From DATAUD01 sp036268455 (lineage in GTDB: Bacteria > Verrucomicrobiota > Verrucomicrobiia > Limisphaerales > Palsa-1400), in contig DATAUD010000025.1 in NCBI GenBank assembly GCA_036268455.1, forward strand, positions 40,992-104,991: a DNA stretch of 64,000 nucleotides, written 5' to 3'. The position numbers and the translations under genes are program-made. The number at the start of each line of letters is the position of its first letter. Positions within the stretch are counted from its first letter, which is position 1. Below are positions 1-9,007 of the stretch, in pieces. The notes beneath the pieces were generated by a model that had not been told where the DNA came from, did no database searches, and saw nothing but the letters and a program-made list of their open reading frames with translations.

Positions 1-825
1 TTTGAAAGCTTCGACTAGTTGATGCGGCAATTTGCGGATGAAACCGACGGTATCGGTCAGAAACACGTTCTGGTTCGTTGGCAGGCGCAAACGGCGGGTT
101 GTGGGATCGAGAGTTGCGAACAATTTGTCCTCGGCCAGTACGTCGGAGCCAGTGAGGGCATTGAGGAGAGTGGACTTGCCGGCATTGGTGTAGCCGACGA
201 TGGAAGCCAATGGCCAGAGATTGCGCTGGCGGCTGCCGCGCTGGGTGGCGCGGTGGCGGCGGACGGCTTGGAGGTCTTCGATAATTCTATCGATGCGCTC
301 CTGGACACGACGGCGGTCGGATTCCAGTTGGGATTCCCCTTCCCCGCCGCGCATGCCGATGCCGCCGCTCTGGCGGGAAAGATGGCCCCAAAACCGGGTC
401 AATCGCGGAAGCAGATGCTGCAATTGCGCAAGCTCGACCTGCAATTTGCCTTCGCGGGTCTGAGCGCGCTGGGCGAAAATATCGAGGATCAAAGCCGTGC
501 GGTCGAGAATCTTGCAACCAAAGACCTTTTCGAGGTTGCGACTTTGCGCGGGGGAAAGTTCATCGTCGAAGACGACAGTATCGACGTCATTCTCGCGGCA
601 AAAGGCGGCGAATTCGGCGGCCTTGCCGGTGCCGATGAAAGTTCCGGCGACAGGGGATTCAAGCTTTTGGGAGCCAGTACCAATGACTTCCCCGCCGGCG
701 GTGGCGGCGAGTTCGGCCAATTCCTCGAGAGAATCGCGATGCTGCCAACTGGAGCCGGATTTGAGTTCCAAACCGACGAGGAACACCCTTTCAGTCCGCG
801 AGGTCGTCGAGATAAGAGCTTTCAA
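1..825 (-). CDS. hflX: GTPase HflX, C-terminus cut by window edge
   Basis: Ribosome-associated GTPase that splits or rescues stalled 70S ribosomes under stress (family knowledge). Reading the minus strand gives about 275 residues of uninterrupted HflX: the N-terminal HflX domain (including VVFDDELSPAQSRNLEKVFG), the glycine-rich linker with GGIGMRGGEGESQLESDRR, then the G domain with P-loop GYTNAGKST near residue 207 and the G3 motif DTVGF near 258. The frame runs off the left edge, so the last part is missing. The likely start is TTG at 825, four bases after the TGA of the upstream kinase gene; no ATG lies in a good position, so the exact start is uncertain. Probably co-transcribed with the two kinases. 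Confidence 0.92.
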   Translation of the reverse strand, partial: MKALISTTSRTERVFLVGLELKSGSSWQHRDSLEELAELAATAGGEVIGTGSQKLESPVAGTFIGTGKAAEFAAFCRENDVDTVVFDDELSPAQSRNLEKVFGCKILDRTALILDIFAQRAQTREGKLQVELAQLQHLLPRLTRFWGHLSRQSGGIGMRGGEGESQLESDRRRVQERIDRIIEDLQAVRRHRATQRGSRQRNLWPLASIVGYTNAGKSTLLNALTGSDVLAEDKLFATLDPTTRRLRLPTNQNVFLTDTVGFIRKLPHQLVEAFK

Positions 826-829
826 TGGA

Positions 830-2353
830 TCACTGGTTACTCTGACCGGGGGCGCGATTGCCGTCAAGGCATTCACGCACGACGAGGGCAAGGCGGCCGG
901 GAGTGTAGGGCTTGGCCAGAAAGTTGAAGCCTTCCAATAGGGCGATGTCCTTGCCGGCCATGCCCGGGCTATAACCGCTGGTGTAAATGACTTTGAGGGT
1001 GGGTGCCTCTGCCTGCAAACGATCGGCCAATTGACGGCCTGACATGCCGCCGGGCATTACCATGTCTGTTAAGAGGAGGTCGATTTCATCTTTGTGTTTG
1101 TCCCAGACGGCGAGGGCGGCCTGGCCGGATTCGGCCTCGAAGGTGCGATAGCCGCAAAGCTGAAGGATGTGGACGACGAGTTCACGCAAGGCCGATTCGT
1201 CCTCGACGATGAGTATCGTTTCGGTCCCGTGCGCCATAGCCTCGTCCGCCGCCGCCGGCTCGCCGGCGGTTTGCGCGGGGAGCAGTTTTTCGCCGGGATT
1301 CTCGGTGCCGGGGAGGAAGATGGCAAAGGTGGAACCCGCGTTTTCCCGGCTATCGACGATCACCCAGCCCTGGTGCTGTTTGACGATGCCATAAACGGTG
1401 GCCAAACCGAGACCCGTGCCTTTTCCTTGTTCTTTGGTGGTGAAAAAGGGTTCAAATAAGTGGGCCAGGGTGTAGGGAGTCATCCCGCAGCCTGTGTCTT
1501 TGACCCTCAGACAGACGAAAGTGCCTGGGCGGGCTTCCGGGTTAAGGACTGAGGAGATGGGTTCGAGCGTTTCCAGTGAAGTGGAGAGCGTCAACGCGCC
1601 GCCGCAAGGCATGGCGTCGCGGGCGTTGATGATCAAATTGACCAAAAGTTGTTCGATCATGCCGAGATCGACCCAAAGCGGGGGAAGGCCGGAGCCTGAG
1701 TTGAATTGGAAAGTGACATGTTCACCGAGCAACCCGCGCAGCATGGGGCTGAGGTTTTGAATGACATCGTTCAAATCGACGTTGCGCTGCTGCATGACCT
1801 GTTTGCGGCTGAACATGAGCAATTGTTTGATGAGCTGGCCGGCGCGGTCGGCCGCGGTGCAAATTTGGCGGATCGACCTTTCGTTTTTAGCGGCGGAATC
1901 GGGGGCTTGCAGCAGCAAATCGGCATGACCCTGGATGATGGTTAGGATGTTGTTGAAATCGTGGGCTACGCCCGCGGCCAATTGGCCGACCGCCTCCATT
2001 TTAACGGAGTAACGGAGTTGCGCCTCGAGATTCAGACGGTCGGTGATATCGGCCGCATAACAATGGATAATTGATTCCTCTGGCAGCGGGATGAAAGACC
2101 ATGAGAGGGTCCGATTACGGACCATCGTTTGGAGGTTCATGATGTTTTGGCCGCTGGAGAGGCAATTGGCAATGATGGTTATGGTGTCCGGCGGCAGAAT
2201 TTCGGCGGGGGCATTGGCGCCGAGGGAAACGGCCAGTTTGCGGGCGGCGTCGTTGCAATAGGTCATTTCGCCGCCCGGGTCGAAAGCCATGACGGCATTG
2301 GGATTGGTCCGTGGAAAGGCAGCCAGTTCTGGGATTCTGTCCGGGGAATTCAT
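830..2353 (-). CDS. hybrid sensor histidine kinase with C-terminal receiver
   Basis: 507 residues, no membrane segment, so probably cytoplasmic. Order: PAS-like sensor (about 15-110), HisKA with the phosphoacceptor His131 in GVAHDFNN, HATPase with N-box NLIINARDAM, DTGCG and GTGLGLA (about 230-350), then a receiver (about 378-500) with acidic pair EDE, phosphoacceptor Asp430 in LLLTDMVMPGG and a conserved Lys in FLAKPY. Phosphate would move from His131 to the receiver on the same protein; no output domain or DNA-binding regulator is nearby. It lies 27 bp downstream of a paralogous kinase and just before hflX. The signal sensed cannot be told. Confidence 0.9.
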   Translation of the reverse strand: MNSPDRIPELAAFPRTNPNAVMAFDPGGEMTYCNDAARKLAVSLGANAPAEILPPDTITIIANCLSSGQNIMNLQTMVRNRTLSWSFIPLPEESIIHCYAADITDRLNLEAQLRYSVKMEAVGQLAAGVAHDFNNILTIIQGHADLLLQAPDSAAKNERSIRQICTAADRAGQLIKQLLMFSRKQVMQQRNVDLNDVIQNLSPMLRGLLGEHVTFQFNSGSGLPPLWVDLGMIEQLLVNLIINARDAMPCGGALTLSTSLETLEPISSVLNPEARPGTFVCLRVKDTGCGMTPYTLAHLFEPFFTTKEQGKGTGLGLATVYGIVKQHQGWVIVDSRENAGSTFAIFLPGTENPGEKLLPAQTAGEPAAADEAMAHGTETILIVEDESALRELVVHILQLCGYRTFEAESGQAALAVWDKHKDEIDLLLTDMVMPGGMSGRQLADRLQAEAPTLKVIYTSGYSPGMAGKDIALLEGFNFLAKPYTPGRLALVVRECLDGNRAPGQSNQ

Positions 2354-2380
2354 TCTGAAGGACGTGTTGGCATCATGGTT

Positions 2381-3823
2381 TTAAGGAGCGACGGCGGCAT
2401 CAAGAGCTTTGCGGACAGCCTGGGCAAGTTCCTCGGGTCTGTAAGGTTTGGAAAGGAAGGTCACGGAACGGCCGTTTTCTTCGGTGTGTTGAACCATTTC
2501 CTGATTGTAACCGCTGCTGAAAATGACTGGAAGACGGGGGTTTTCCTTCCAAATGTGGGCGGCCAGGTCGTGCCCGGAAATACCGTGAGGCATGGCGACA
2601 TCCGTCAAAAGCAAATCGATCTTCGAAGGGGAATTTGCCCAAATTTCGAGAGCATGGCGGCCATTTTCAGCTTCCAGAACGTTATAGCCGTGGCCTTCGA
2701 GGACTTCGTGGACAAGTTCGCGCAACGCCTGTTTGTCTTCCGCCACCAGGATGGTTTCTTTTCCACCGCGGATGCGTGGGGGACGGGACGGAACGGGCGT
2801 TTTTTCCGGGGCGCGATCGGCGACGGGCAAGTAAATATCGAAAGTGGTGCCTTTGCCGATTTTGCTATCGACTTCGATCCATCCCTGGTGCTGGTCCACC
2901 ATGCCGTGGACAGTTGCCAGGCCGAGACCAGAGCCTTTGCCTACATCCTTGGTTGTAAAAAAGGGCTCGAACAAACGATTAATAATAGCAGTATCCATGC
3001 CTGAGCCTGTATCGGTAACACTCAAACGAATGAACCGGCCCGGCTTCTGATTCGACTTAATGGATACGCCATCCGCCCCAAATTTGGCCTCAGTAGCCCG
3101 GATAGTCAACTGGCCCCCTGTATTCATGGCATCGCGGGCGTTGAGAACGAGGTTGAGGAGGATTTGTTCCACCATTTCGAGATCGGCCATGACAGCGGGG
3201 AGATTGGGGGCGACATCGAATTGAAGGGCCACGCGCTCATCAAGGACATGGCGGAGAGTTTCAGCAGTTTGGTCCAGCGTTTCCCGGACGTCGAGCGGCT
3301 TGAGCTTGATGACCTGTTTGCGGCTGAAGGCGAGCATTTGCTTGATGAGCTTGGCAGTGCGCTCGACGCCGTCGTTGATTTGATTGAGGGATTTGAAGGA
3401 TTCAACGTCGAGATTGGGATTGTCCATGAGGAGGCAGACATGGCCTTGGACGACGGTGAGGATGTTGTTGAATTCGTGGGCGAGACCGGCGGCCAATTGG
3501 CCCACAGCGGCGAGGCGCTCCTGGCGCAGGAGCAATTCATGGCTTTCCTGCAAGGCGCGCTGTGCCTCCTTGCGGTCGGCAATTTCCTTCTGGAGACTGC
3601 AAGTGCGCCGGCGCGAGCGCAAGGCGAGGCGCCAGACGACCACAATGGCCACGATAAGAGCCAAAGCCCAGAGCCAATAGAAGGAGGCTGCCTGAGAGGA
3701 ACCGATCTGGGTCGCGGCGTCAGACTGCGCAAAAAGTGCGCGGGGGAAAAGGAAGATAACTACGGCTTCAAAAAGGAAACCGGTTATCAAGGGGCGAAAA
3801 TTCAGTTTTTTGCCGCAATGCAT
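2381..3823 (-). CDS. membrane hybrid sensor histidine kinase with receiver
   Basis: 480 residues. Two hydrophobic stretches (about 13-33, signal-like, and 46-66) put a very short loop outside the membrane, so it may sense the membrane itself or a partner. A coiled linker (75-105) leads to HisKA with His116 in GLAHEFNN, HATPase with NLVLNARDAM, DTGSG and GSGLGLA, and a receiver with Asp408 in LLLTDVAMPHG and a Lys in FLSKPY. The kinase core is clearly paralogous to the next gene downstream (shared GQLAAG, KLIKQ/FSRKQV, EQ.L.NL..NARDAM blocks), suggesting a tandem duplication in which only this copy has membrane segments. Confidence 0.9.
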   Translation of the reverse strand: MHCGKKLNFRPLITGFLFEAVVIFLFPRALFAQSDAATQIGSSQAASFYWLWALALIVAIVVVWRLALRSRRRTCSLQKEIADRKEAQRALQESHELLLRQERLAAVGQLAAGLAHEFNNILTVVQGHVCLLMDNPNLDVESFKSLNQINDGVERTAKLIKQMLAFSRKQVIKLKPLDVRETLDQTAETLRHVLDERVALQFDVAPNLPAVMADLEMVEQILLNLVLNARDAMNTGGQLTIRATEAKFGADGVSIKSNQKPGRFIRLSVTDTGSGMDTAIINRLFEPFFTTKDVGKGSGLGLATVHGMVDQHQGWIEVDSKIGKGTTFDIYLPVADRAPEKTPVPSRPPRIRGGKETILVAEDKQALRELVHEVLEGHGYNVLEAENGRHALEIWANSPSKIDLLLTDVAMPHGISGHDLAAHIWKENPRLPVIFSSGYNQEMVQHTEENGRSVTFLSKPYRPEELAQAVRKALDAAVAP

Positions 3824-3914
3824 TGATGATCACTTGGCGGTGTCAACAAAGTTCCGGCCTATGTTATGCGGTGCTGTAAAATATTCAACCCGAATTTGAA
3901 GAAATTGATGTAGG

Positions 3915-3938
3915 GCCGCGGAGTACGTTTTCCGCGGC
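3915..3938. repeat. REP-like perfect hairpin
   Basis: GCCGCGGA and TCCGCGGC form a perfect 8-bp inverted repeat around an 8-base loop. It lies in the 167-bp spacer between the PfkB kinase gene end and the hybrid kinase start. There is no T-run on either side, so it looks more like an extragenic palindrome than a classical terminator, although it could still protect an mRNA end. Confidence 0.5.
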
Positions 3939-3990
3939 TTTGCGGAGGATTCCTTGATGGGCGCGTAGTGGCGATAAAGACGCGCACGGG

Positions 3991-4890
3991 TCAGAAACGA
4001 GTCAATTTTTCCAGTTCTTTGACTCGCTTGTCGATGGCGGCGCGGTTGACGCGCGTGGTGCGTTTCAAGCCAAAATCTTCGCAGCAATAGGATGCCACGA
4101 CGCTGCCGTAAATCATGGCCCGGCGCAAATGGGACTCGACAGGGCCTTTGGCCGTAGCCAAATAGCCCATCATGCCGCCCACGAAGGAATCACCAGCGCC
4201 GGTGGGATCGACAACATCGTGGAGAGGATAGGCAGGGGAGACAAAAAGGCCGTCGCGATTGGACAGGATTGCGCCGTGCTCGCCTTTTTTGACGATGACG
4301 TGTTTAGGCCCGAGTTTGTGGATTTTTTTGGCGGCGCGAAAGAGATTGTTCTCCTGGGTCAATTGGCGGGCTTCGCTTTCATTCAAGACGAAGCCATCGA
4401 CGCGACGAAGGAGTTTGAGTAAATCCTCCAAGGCGATGTTGAGCCACAAATCCATGGTGTCGGCGACGACGAACTTGGGGCGGCGCATCTGGTCCAAAAC
4501 ATGGAGTTGCAGGGAGGGGGCAATATTGGCCAGGAGGACAAAAGGTGTGTTGACGCAATTGGCGGGAAGGCGGGGGGTGAAGGTCTCGAAGACGCCGAGC
4601 TCGGTGACGAGGGTGCGGCGATTGTTCATGTTGACTTCGTATTCCCCGGACCAATGGAAGGTTTTGCCGGGGATGATTTGGAGTCCTTCGAGGTCGATTT
4701 TATGCTTTTTGTAGAGGCGGATGTAGTTTTTTGGGAAATCGTCGCCGACCACGCCGACAAGTTTGACCGGGGAGAAAAAGCTCGCGGCGACGGCGGCATG
4801 GCTGGCGGAACCGCCGAGGAGACGCGGGTTTTCGGCGGAGGAAGTTTTGATGGAATCCAGGGCGGTGGAACCGACGATAAGAACACTCAT
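3991..4890 (-). CDS. PfkB/ribokinase-family sugar or nucleoside kinase
   Basis: 299 residues, normal length for the ribokinase fold. The N-terminal substrate signature is GGSASHAAVA (26-35) and the C-terminal PfkB signature DPTGAGDSF (228-236) contains the catalytic Asp234 and anion hole. It phosphorylates a small alcohol substrate with ATP; the substrate is not clear from sequence (ribokinase, adenosine kinase and sugar kinases share these motifs). The ATG start at 4890 fits the usual short lead-in MSVLIVGS. It is divergent from the alcohol dehydrogenase at 5020. Confidence 0.85.
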   Translation of the reverse strand: MSVLIVGSTALDSIKTSSAENPRLLGGSASHAAVAASFFSPVKLVGVVGDDFPKNYIRLYKKHKIDLEGLQIIPGKTFHWSGEYEVNMNNRRTLVTELGVFETFTPRLPANCVNTPFVLLANIAPSLQLHVLDQMRRPKFVVADTMDLWLNIALEDLLKLLRRVDGFVLNESEARQLTQENNLFRAAKKIHKLGPKHVIVKKGEHGAILSNRDGLFVSPAYPLHDVVDPTGAGDSFVGGMMGYLATAKGPVESHLRRAMIYGSVVASYCCEDFGLKRTTRVNRAAIDKRVKELEKLTRF

Positions 4891-5019
4891 TTCAAGTTTT
4901 GTTTTATAGTTTCGAAGACGCAGTGTGGCGGAAAGCGAGGGAGGCTATCAATCGCAAACTTCGAGAACCGATTGAAAGTTTGCCATTGAGAATTTGCATT
5001 TGGCGTTTAAGAATTCGTT

Positions 5020-6027
5020 ATGCGTGTTGCCCAAATTACGCGGCCGAACGGGCCGTTTGAACTTGTTGAACGTCCGATCCCTCAGCCGAAGCCGGGATGG
5101 GTGCGGATCAAGGTGCAGGCTTGCGGGATCTGCCACAGCGATTCGCTGGTGAAGGAAGGCCTTTGGCCCGGTTTGGAGTTTCCCCGCGTGCCAGGACACG
5201 AGGTGGTGGGAACTGTGGACGCGGTGGGGGACGGGGCGGATTACTGGAAGGTTGGCCAGCGGGTGGGGGTGGGATGGCACGGGGGACATTGCGGGCACTG
5301 CGATGCGTGCCGCAACGGGGATTTTTTTGGGTGCACCGTGGCGCTGAAGGTTACCGGGATTTCTTTTGACGGCGGTTACGGAGAATACATGGTCGCCCCG
5401 GCGATTGCGCTGGCGCTGATGCCGCAGGAATTGCCGGCTGAGGACGCCGCGCCGTTGATGTGCGCGGGAGTGACCACTTACAATGCGTTGCGGAATTCGG
5501 GGGCGCGGGCGGGGGATTTGGTGGCGGTGCTGGGTTTGGGCGGGCTTGGCCATCTCGGCGTGCAATACGCGGCGAAGATGGGTTTCAGGACGGTTGGAAT
5601 CGCGAGGGGCGCGGAGAAGGAGGCGCTGGCGCGGAAATTGGGGGCGCACCACTACATTGACAGCCAGGCGCAAGACCCGGCGGGAGAATTGGCCAAGCTT
5701 GGCGGCGCGAAGGTGATCATCGCCACTGTGACAGATGGAGCCGCGATGAGCGCGGTCCAGGCCGGGCTTGGGCTTAACGGAACGCTGATGGTGATCGGGG
5801 CGGCTCAATCGATGCAGGTATCGCCGCTGGCGCTGATCGGCGGCAAGCGGGCGGTGAAAGGATGGTATTCGGGCACGGCGATTGATTCCGAGGACACGCT
5901 GCGATTCAGTGTTTTGACGGGGGTGCGGTCGATGAATGAGGTTGTTCCGCTTGAGAAGGTGACTGAGGGTTACGAGCGGATGATGAGCGGGAAGGCGCGG
6001 TTCCGGGTTGTGCTGAAGATGAATTGA
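5020..6027 (+). CDS. zinc-dependent alcohol dehydrogenase
   Basis: 335 residues of the medium-chain dehydrogenase family, oxidising alcohols to aldehydes with NAD(P). Catalytic zinc ligands are Cys35 (in ACGICHSD) and His60 (in PGHE), with a Cys near 151 (PLMCAGVTTY); structural zinc ligands are Cys91, 94, 97 and 105 (CGHCDAC...GC). The Rossmann motif GLGGLGHLG lies near 174. It resembles AdhP/AdhA-type enzymes with the GVTTY block. The start has little upstream Shine-Dalgarno signal; the 129-bp spacer shared with the PfkB gene holds an AT-rich stretch, which probably carries the promoters. Confidence 0.9.
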   Translation: MRVAQITRPNGPFELVERPIPQPKPGWVRIKVQACGICHSDSLVKEGLWPGLEFPRVPGHEVVGTVDAVGDGADYWKVGQRVGVGWHGGHCGHCDACRNGDFFGCTVALKVTGISFDGGYGEYMVAPAIALALMPQELPAEDAAPLMCAGVTTYNALRNSGARAGDLVAVLGLGGLGHLGVQYAAKMGFRTVGIARGAEKEALARKLGAHHYIDSQAQDPAGELAKLGGAKVIIATVTDGAAMSAVQAGLGLNGTLMVIGAAQSMQVSPLALIGGKRAVKGWYSGTAIDSEDTLRFSVLTGVRSMNEVVPLEKVTEGYERMMSGKARFRVVLKMN

Positions 6028-6070
6028 GAATTTATAATTGACAATTAAACGCGCACGGTTTCCATTTCCT

Positions 6071-6100
6071 TTGACGTTGGCGAAATTCTTCATGTACAAC
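6071..6100 (+). promoter_or_regulatory. candidate promoter of the zinc-ribbon protein gene
   Basis: TTGACG (6071-6076), an 18-base spacer and TACAAC (6095-6100) lie 11 bases before the ATG at 6112. The -35 region sits in a block (CCATTTCCTTTGAC.TTGGCG) almost identical to the one before the gspE-like gene at 7187-7205. Confidence 0.5.
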
Positions 6101-6111
6101 AAGGGCCGCAA

Positions 6112-7155
6112 ATGAAAAAATGCCCGGCCTGCGGCCAATTCTATGAGGACATCTATACGCGCTGCTTCGATGGGCAGAGGCTTATCGGCACGAACGAAAC
6201 GCCTCCTCCAACCCTCGCGCCCGCCAACGCCTGGACGACGCCGGCGGCCGGCTCCCAAAGCCTGAGCGCGGGAGCGAAGAAGCCCAGTTCGAGCGGAGTC
6301 GGGCTGGCGCTTTTTGTCGTGGCCTGCCTGGCCTGCGGCGGGGCATATTGGTATTTTATCTGGCAGCATCGGGTGACTGCGCCGCATACGGCGACTTCCG
6401 CGTCGGTTCCACAACCCACACTAGCCGCGAAAGCCACAACAGGCCCTCAAGGCGCGCTCGTGGCACAGTCCAAAGTGGCTTCGCAAGCCGCCGGGCAGTC
6501 TGGCGTTCAAATCGGTCCGATGGGAGGCGCCACAAGCGGAGAATCTGCCTTGGAAGCCAGAAAGTCGGCGGCGAAGACGTTGGAAATGGCGGCGGCACAG
6601 GGCGGGGGCCAAACGAAGGCGACCTTGCAAGCTTGCGCACAAGTCATGAGGAGTGAGGCGGCGGTCTTTGAAAAACTGTCCGTCGCCAACCGCCTGCGAA
6701 TGGAAGGGCTGGACATGGCCGGGGTCGAGACGCGAGACCAAATGCGAACAAAAAAGAGCCAGGTCTTCAAGGCTTGCGGCATGATGGAAGAGTTCGCCAA
6801 CTTTGACGGTGAACAGGCTCTTCGGCGGGAATTGCAAAGCGCTCATCTGGCTCCCGAAGCTATCGCAAAAGTTGCCACCAAACGCTCGCAGGCGCTCGCG
6901 ACCGCTGACCGGCAGTACGCGACGGCGGCGCGGGAATGCGCCCGAACCTCCCGAACCCTGGTAAACTTACTTGAGATGAACTGGGGGAAATGGAAGTTCG
7001 ACAAGGAGCAAAAGAAAGTCACCTTTACCGATCAAAAATTGGGAGCATCCCATAAAAACACGTCGGAGGCACTCAACGCCGCCGAACGTTCCATGACGGC
7101 GGCCGACACCGCCGACAGGGCCGGGGCAAAGAAATTCGCCGAGGAGAAGCCTTGA
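6112..7155 (+). CDS. membrane protein with degenerate N-terminal zinc ribbon
   Basis: 347 residues, no recognised family. Starts with a zinc-ribbon-like knuckle (CPACG at 4-8, then only one further cysteine, Cys18 in TRCFDG), a Pro/Ala/Ser linker, one membrane helix (about 62-84) and a long Ala/Lys/Glu-rich, probably helical region to the end. Predicted topology: small cytoplasmic zinc-ribbon and large extracytoplasmic helical part. It shares a near-identical promoter block with the secretion operon that begins about 100 bp downstream, so it may be a co-regulated accessory, but this is inference. The missing fourth ligand makes metal binding doubtful. Confidence 0.7.
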   Translation: MKKCPACGQFYEDIYTRCFDGQRLIGTNETPPPTLAPANAWTTPAAGSQSLSAGAKKPSSSGVGLALFVVACLACGGAYWYFIWQHRVTAPHTATSASVPQPTLAAKATTGPQGALVAQSKVASQAAGQSGVQIGPMGGATSGESALEARKSAAKTLEMAAAQGGGQTKATLQACAQVMRSEAAVFEKLSVANRLRMEGLDMAGVETRDQMRTKKSQVFKACGMMEEFANFDGEQALRRELQSAHLAPEAIAKVATKRSQALATADRQYATAARECARTSRTLVNLLEMNWGKWKFDKEQKKVTFTDQKLGASHKNTSEALNAAERSMTAADTADRAGAKKFAEEKP

Positions 7156-7193
7156 AGGCTCGGATTGGAGGGTCATCGGAGGCCCCATTTCCT

Positions 7194-7221
7194 TTGACCT
7201 TGGCGCAACTTTTCCTATCTT
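7194..7221 (+). promoter_or_regulatory. candidate promoter of the secretion/pilus operon
   Basis: TTGACC (7194-7199), a 16-base spacer and TATCTT (7216-7221), 31 bases before the gspE-like ATG. The sequence around the -35 repeats that at 6063-6082. Confidence 0.5.
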
Positions 7222-7252
7222 CCTTTGTTCAACGTCTGTGGAACACTGATAA

Positions 7253-9007
7253 ATGGCTATAGTTTCAATCAAAACATTGCTGGAGCGGAATAACCTGGCG
7301 ACCCCCCGCCAGTTCGATGACTGGAATAAAGCGTGGCGAGTGGCCGCGGAAGGAGGTTCGCAGGAGAGCCTGCTCTCATTCATCGCGCGGGAAAAGGGGA
7401 ACACGGAAGAGGTGTTTCTGCAGGAGCTTGCGAAGGCGCTGGGATGGCCGTTTATAGACTTGGGAAAGATGGAAGTGCCGGCGGAGGCCCGCAAGAGGAT
7501 ATCGACGAAAGTGGCGTTCCAGTATTTTGTGCTGCCGGTGGCGTTTGAGAACGGGCAATTGCAGGTGGCGGTGAGCAACCCGTTCGACGCGGCGATGCTG
7601 GGGGCGGTGCAGTTCGACGCTCGCGTGCCGGTGAATTTCGCGCTGACGCCGCGGGCGGAGATTGAGAAGTCGCTCAAGAAGTTTTACGGGGTGGGCGCGG
7701 AGACGCTGGATGAAATATCCAAGGAGGACGATGACCTCGACGCGCTAGTGGAGGACCGGGAAATCACGGAGGACAACCAGGAGGCGAGCGTCATCCGATT
7801 TGTCAACCAGATCATTTGGGAGGCTTACAAGGACCGGGCGACGGACATTCATTTTGAGCCGGCGGAGGATGAGTTGCGGATCCGATACCGGATTGACGGA
7901 ATTTTGCACCAAACACCGATGCCGCCGCAGTTGAAGCGGTTCCAGGCATCGTTGATTTCGCGCATCAAGGTCATGTCCGGGATGAACATTGCGGAGAAAC
8001 GGCTGCCGCAGGACGGACGCATCAATGTGCGGATCAAGGGGGAGGAAATCGACATCCGCGTCTCGACTGTCCCGACGGTTTACGGGGAGAGCGTTTCGCT
8101 GCGATTGCTGACGCGCGGAAAGATATTTTTGAGCCTGGACAAGCTGGGTTTCGCGATGTCGGAGGAATCGCGGATCCGGGAGATCATCGTCAAACCGCAC
8201 GGAATTTTTCTGGTGACGGGGCCGACGGGATCGGGGAAATCGACTTCGCTGTACGCGTTTCTCAGTTCGATCAATTCGGTGACCAAACGGATCATCACGA
8301 TCGAGGAGCCGGTGGAGTATGAGTTGAAGGGGATCAACCAGATTTCAGTGAGGTCGGACATCGGGCTGACATTCGCAATGGGGCTGAGGCACATATTGCG
8401 GCAGGACCCGAACGTGATCATGGTCGGGGAAATCCGGGATTTGGAGACGGCGGAAATCGCGATTCGAGCGGCGCTGACGGGACACCTTGTGTTCAGCACG
8501 CTGCACACGAACGACGCGCCAAGCGCGTTCACGCGGTTGATTGACATGGGAATTGAGCCGTTCCTGGTGGCGTCATCGGTTGAGGCGGTGTTGGCGCAAC
8601 GATTGGTGAGGACGATTTGCCCGAAGTGCAAGGCGGAACAAAAGGTGGAAAAGGCGTACCTCAAACGGATTGGTTTTCCGGAAGCGGAAATTGAGACGAC
8701 GAAGTTTTGCAAAGGGGCGGGATGCGAGGAGTGCCGGCAGTTCGGGTATCAGGGACGAATGGGAATTTACGAGTTGATGTTCATTGACGAACAGCTTCGG
8801 TCGCTGATCCTCAACCGCGCCGCGGCGTCCACTTTGGCGCAAAAGGCGATGGAGAATGGAATGCGGACGTTGCGCGACGACGGTTGGAAAAAAGTGAAGG
8901 AAACGAAGACGACCATTGAGGAAGTCCTGCGTGTCACACAGACGGAAGAACATCTCAGATCGCTTGTAGAGGATTCCAAGTCTCCGAATTGGCCGAAAGG
9001 TAACTAA
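7253..9007 (+). CDS. GspE/PilB-type secretion or pilus assembly ATPase
   Basis: 584-residue hexameric ATPase that powers pseudopilus or pilus assembly from the cytoplasmic face of the inner membrane. The N-terminal GspE/MshEN domain (1-150) contains the typical LGWPFIDL and SNPFD blocks; Walker A GPTGSGKST lies near 322-330; the Asp box and Walker B (IMVGEIRDLETAEIA) near 390; His box ALTGHLVFSTLHTND near 405-420; a four-Cys zinc site (CPKC near 455 and CKGAGCEEC near 485-493). The C-terminus is slightly longer than usual. The stop TAA overlaps the next ATG (TAATG), implying translational coupling with the gspL-like gene. It is first in a four-gene block. PilB and GspE cannot be separated by motif alone. 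Confidence 0.93.
   Translation: MAIVSIKTLLERNNLATPRQFDDWNKAWRVAAEGGSQESLLSFIAREKGNTEEVFLQELAKALGWPFIDLGKMEVPAEARKRISTKVAFQYFVLPVAFENGQLQVAVSNPFDAAMLGAVQFDARVPVNFALTPRAEIEKSLKKFYGVGAETLDEISKEDDDLDALVEDREITEDNQEASVIRFVNQIIWEAYKDRATDIHFEPAEDELRIRYRIDGILHQTPMPPQLKRFQASLISRIKVMSGMNIAEKRLPQDGRINVRIKGEEIDIRVSTVPTVYGESVSLRLLTRGKIFLSLDKLGFAMSEESRIREIIVKPHGIFLVTGPTGSGKSTSLYAFLSSINSVTKRIITIEEPVEYELKGINQISVRSDIGLTFAMGLRHILRQDPNVIMVGEIRDLETAEIAIRAALTGHLVFSTLHTNDAPSAFTRLIDMGIEPFLVASSVEAVLAQRLVRTICPKCKAEQKVEKAYLKRIGFPEAEIETTKFCKGAGCEECRQFGYQGRMGIYELMFIDEQLRSLILNRAAASTLAQKAMENGMRTLRDDGWKKVKETKTTIEEVLRVTQTEEHLRSLVEDSKSPNWPKGN

Noticed and set aside
4948..6414. 488-codon frame on the minus strand
   Set aside because: Antisense to the alcohol dehydrogenase, with an Arg/His/Pro-rich product of no family; a shadow of GC-rich coding sequence.
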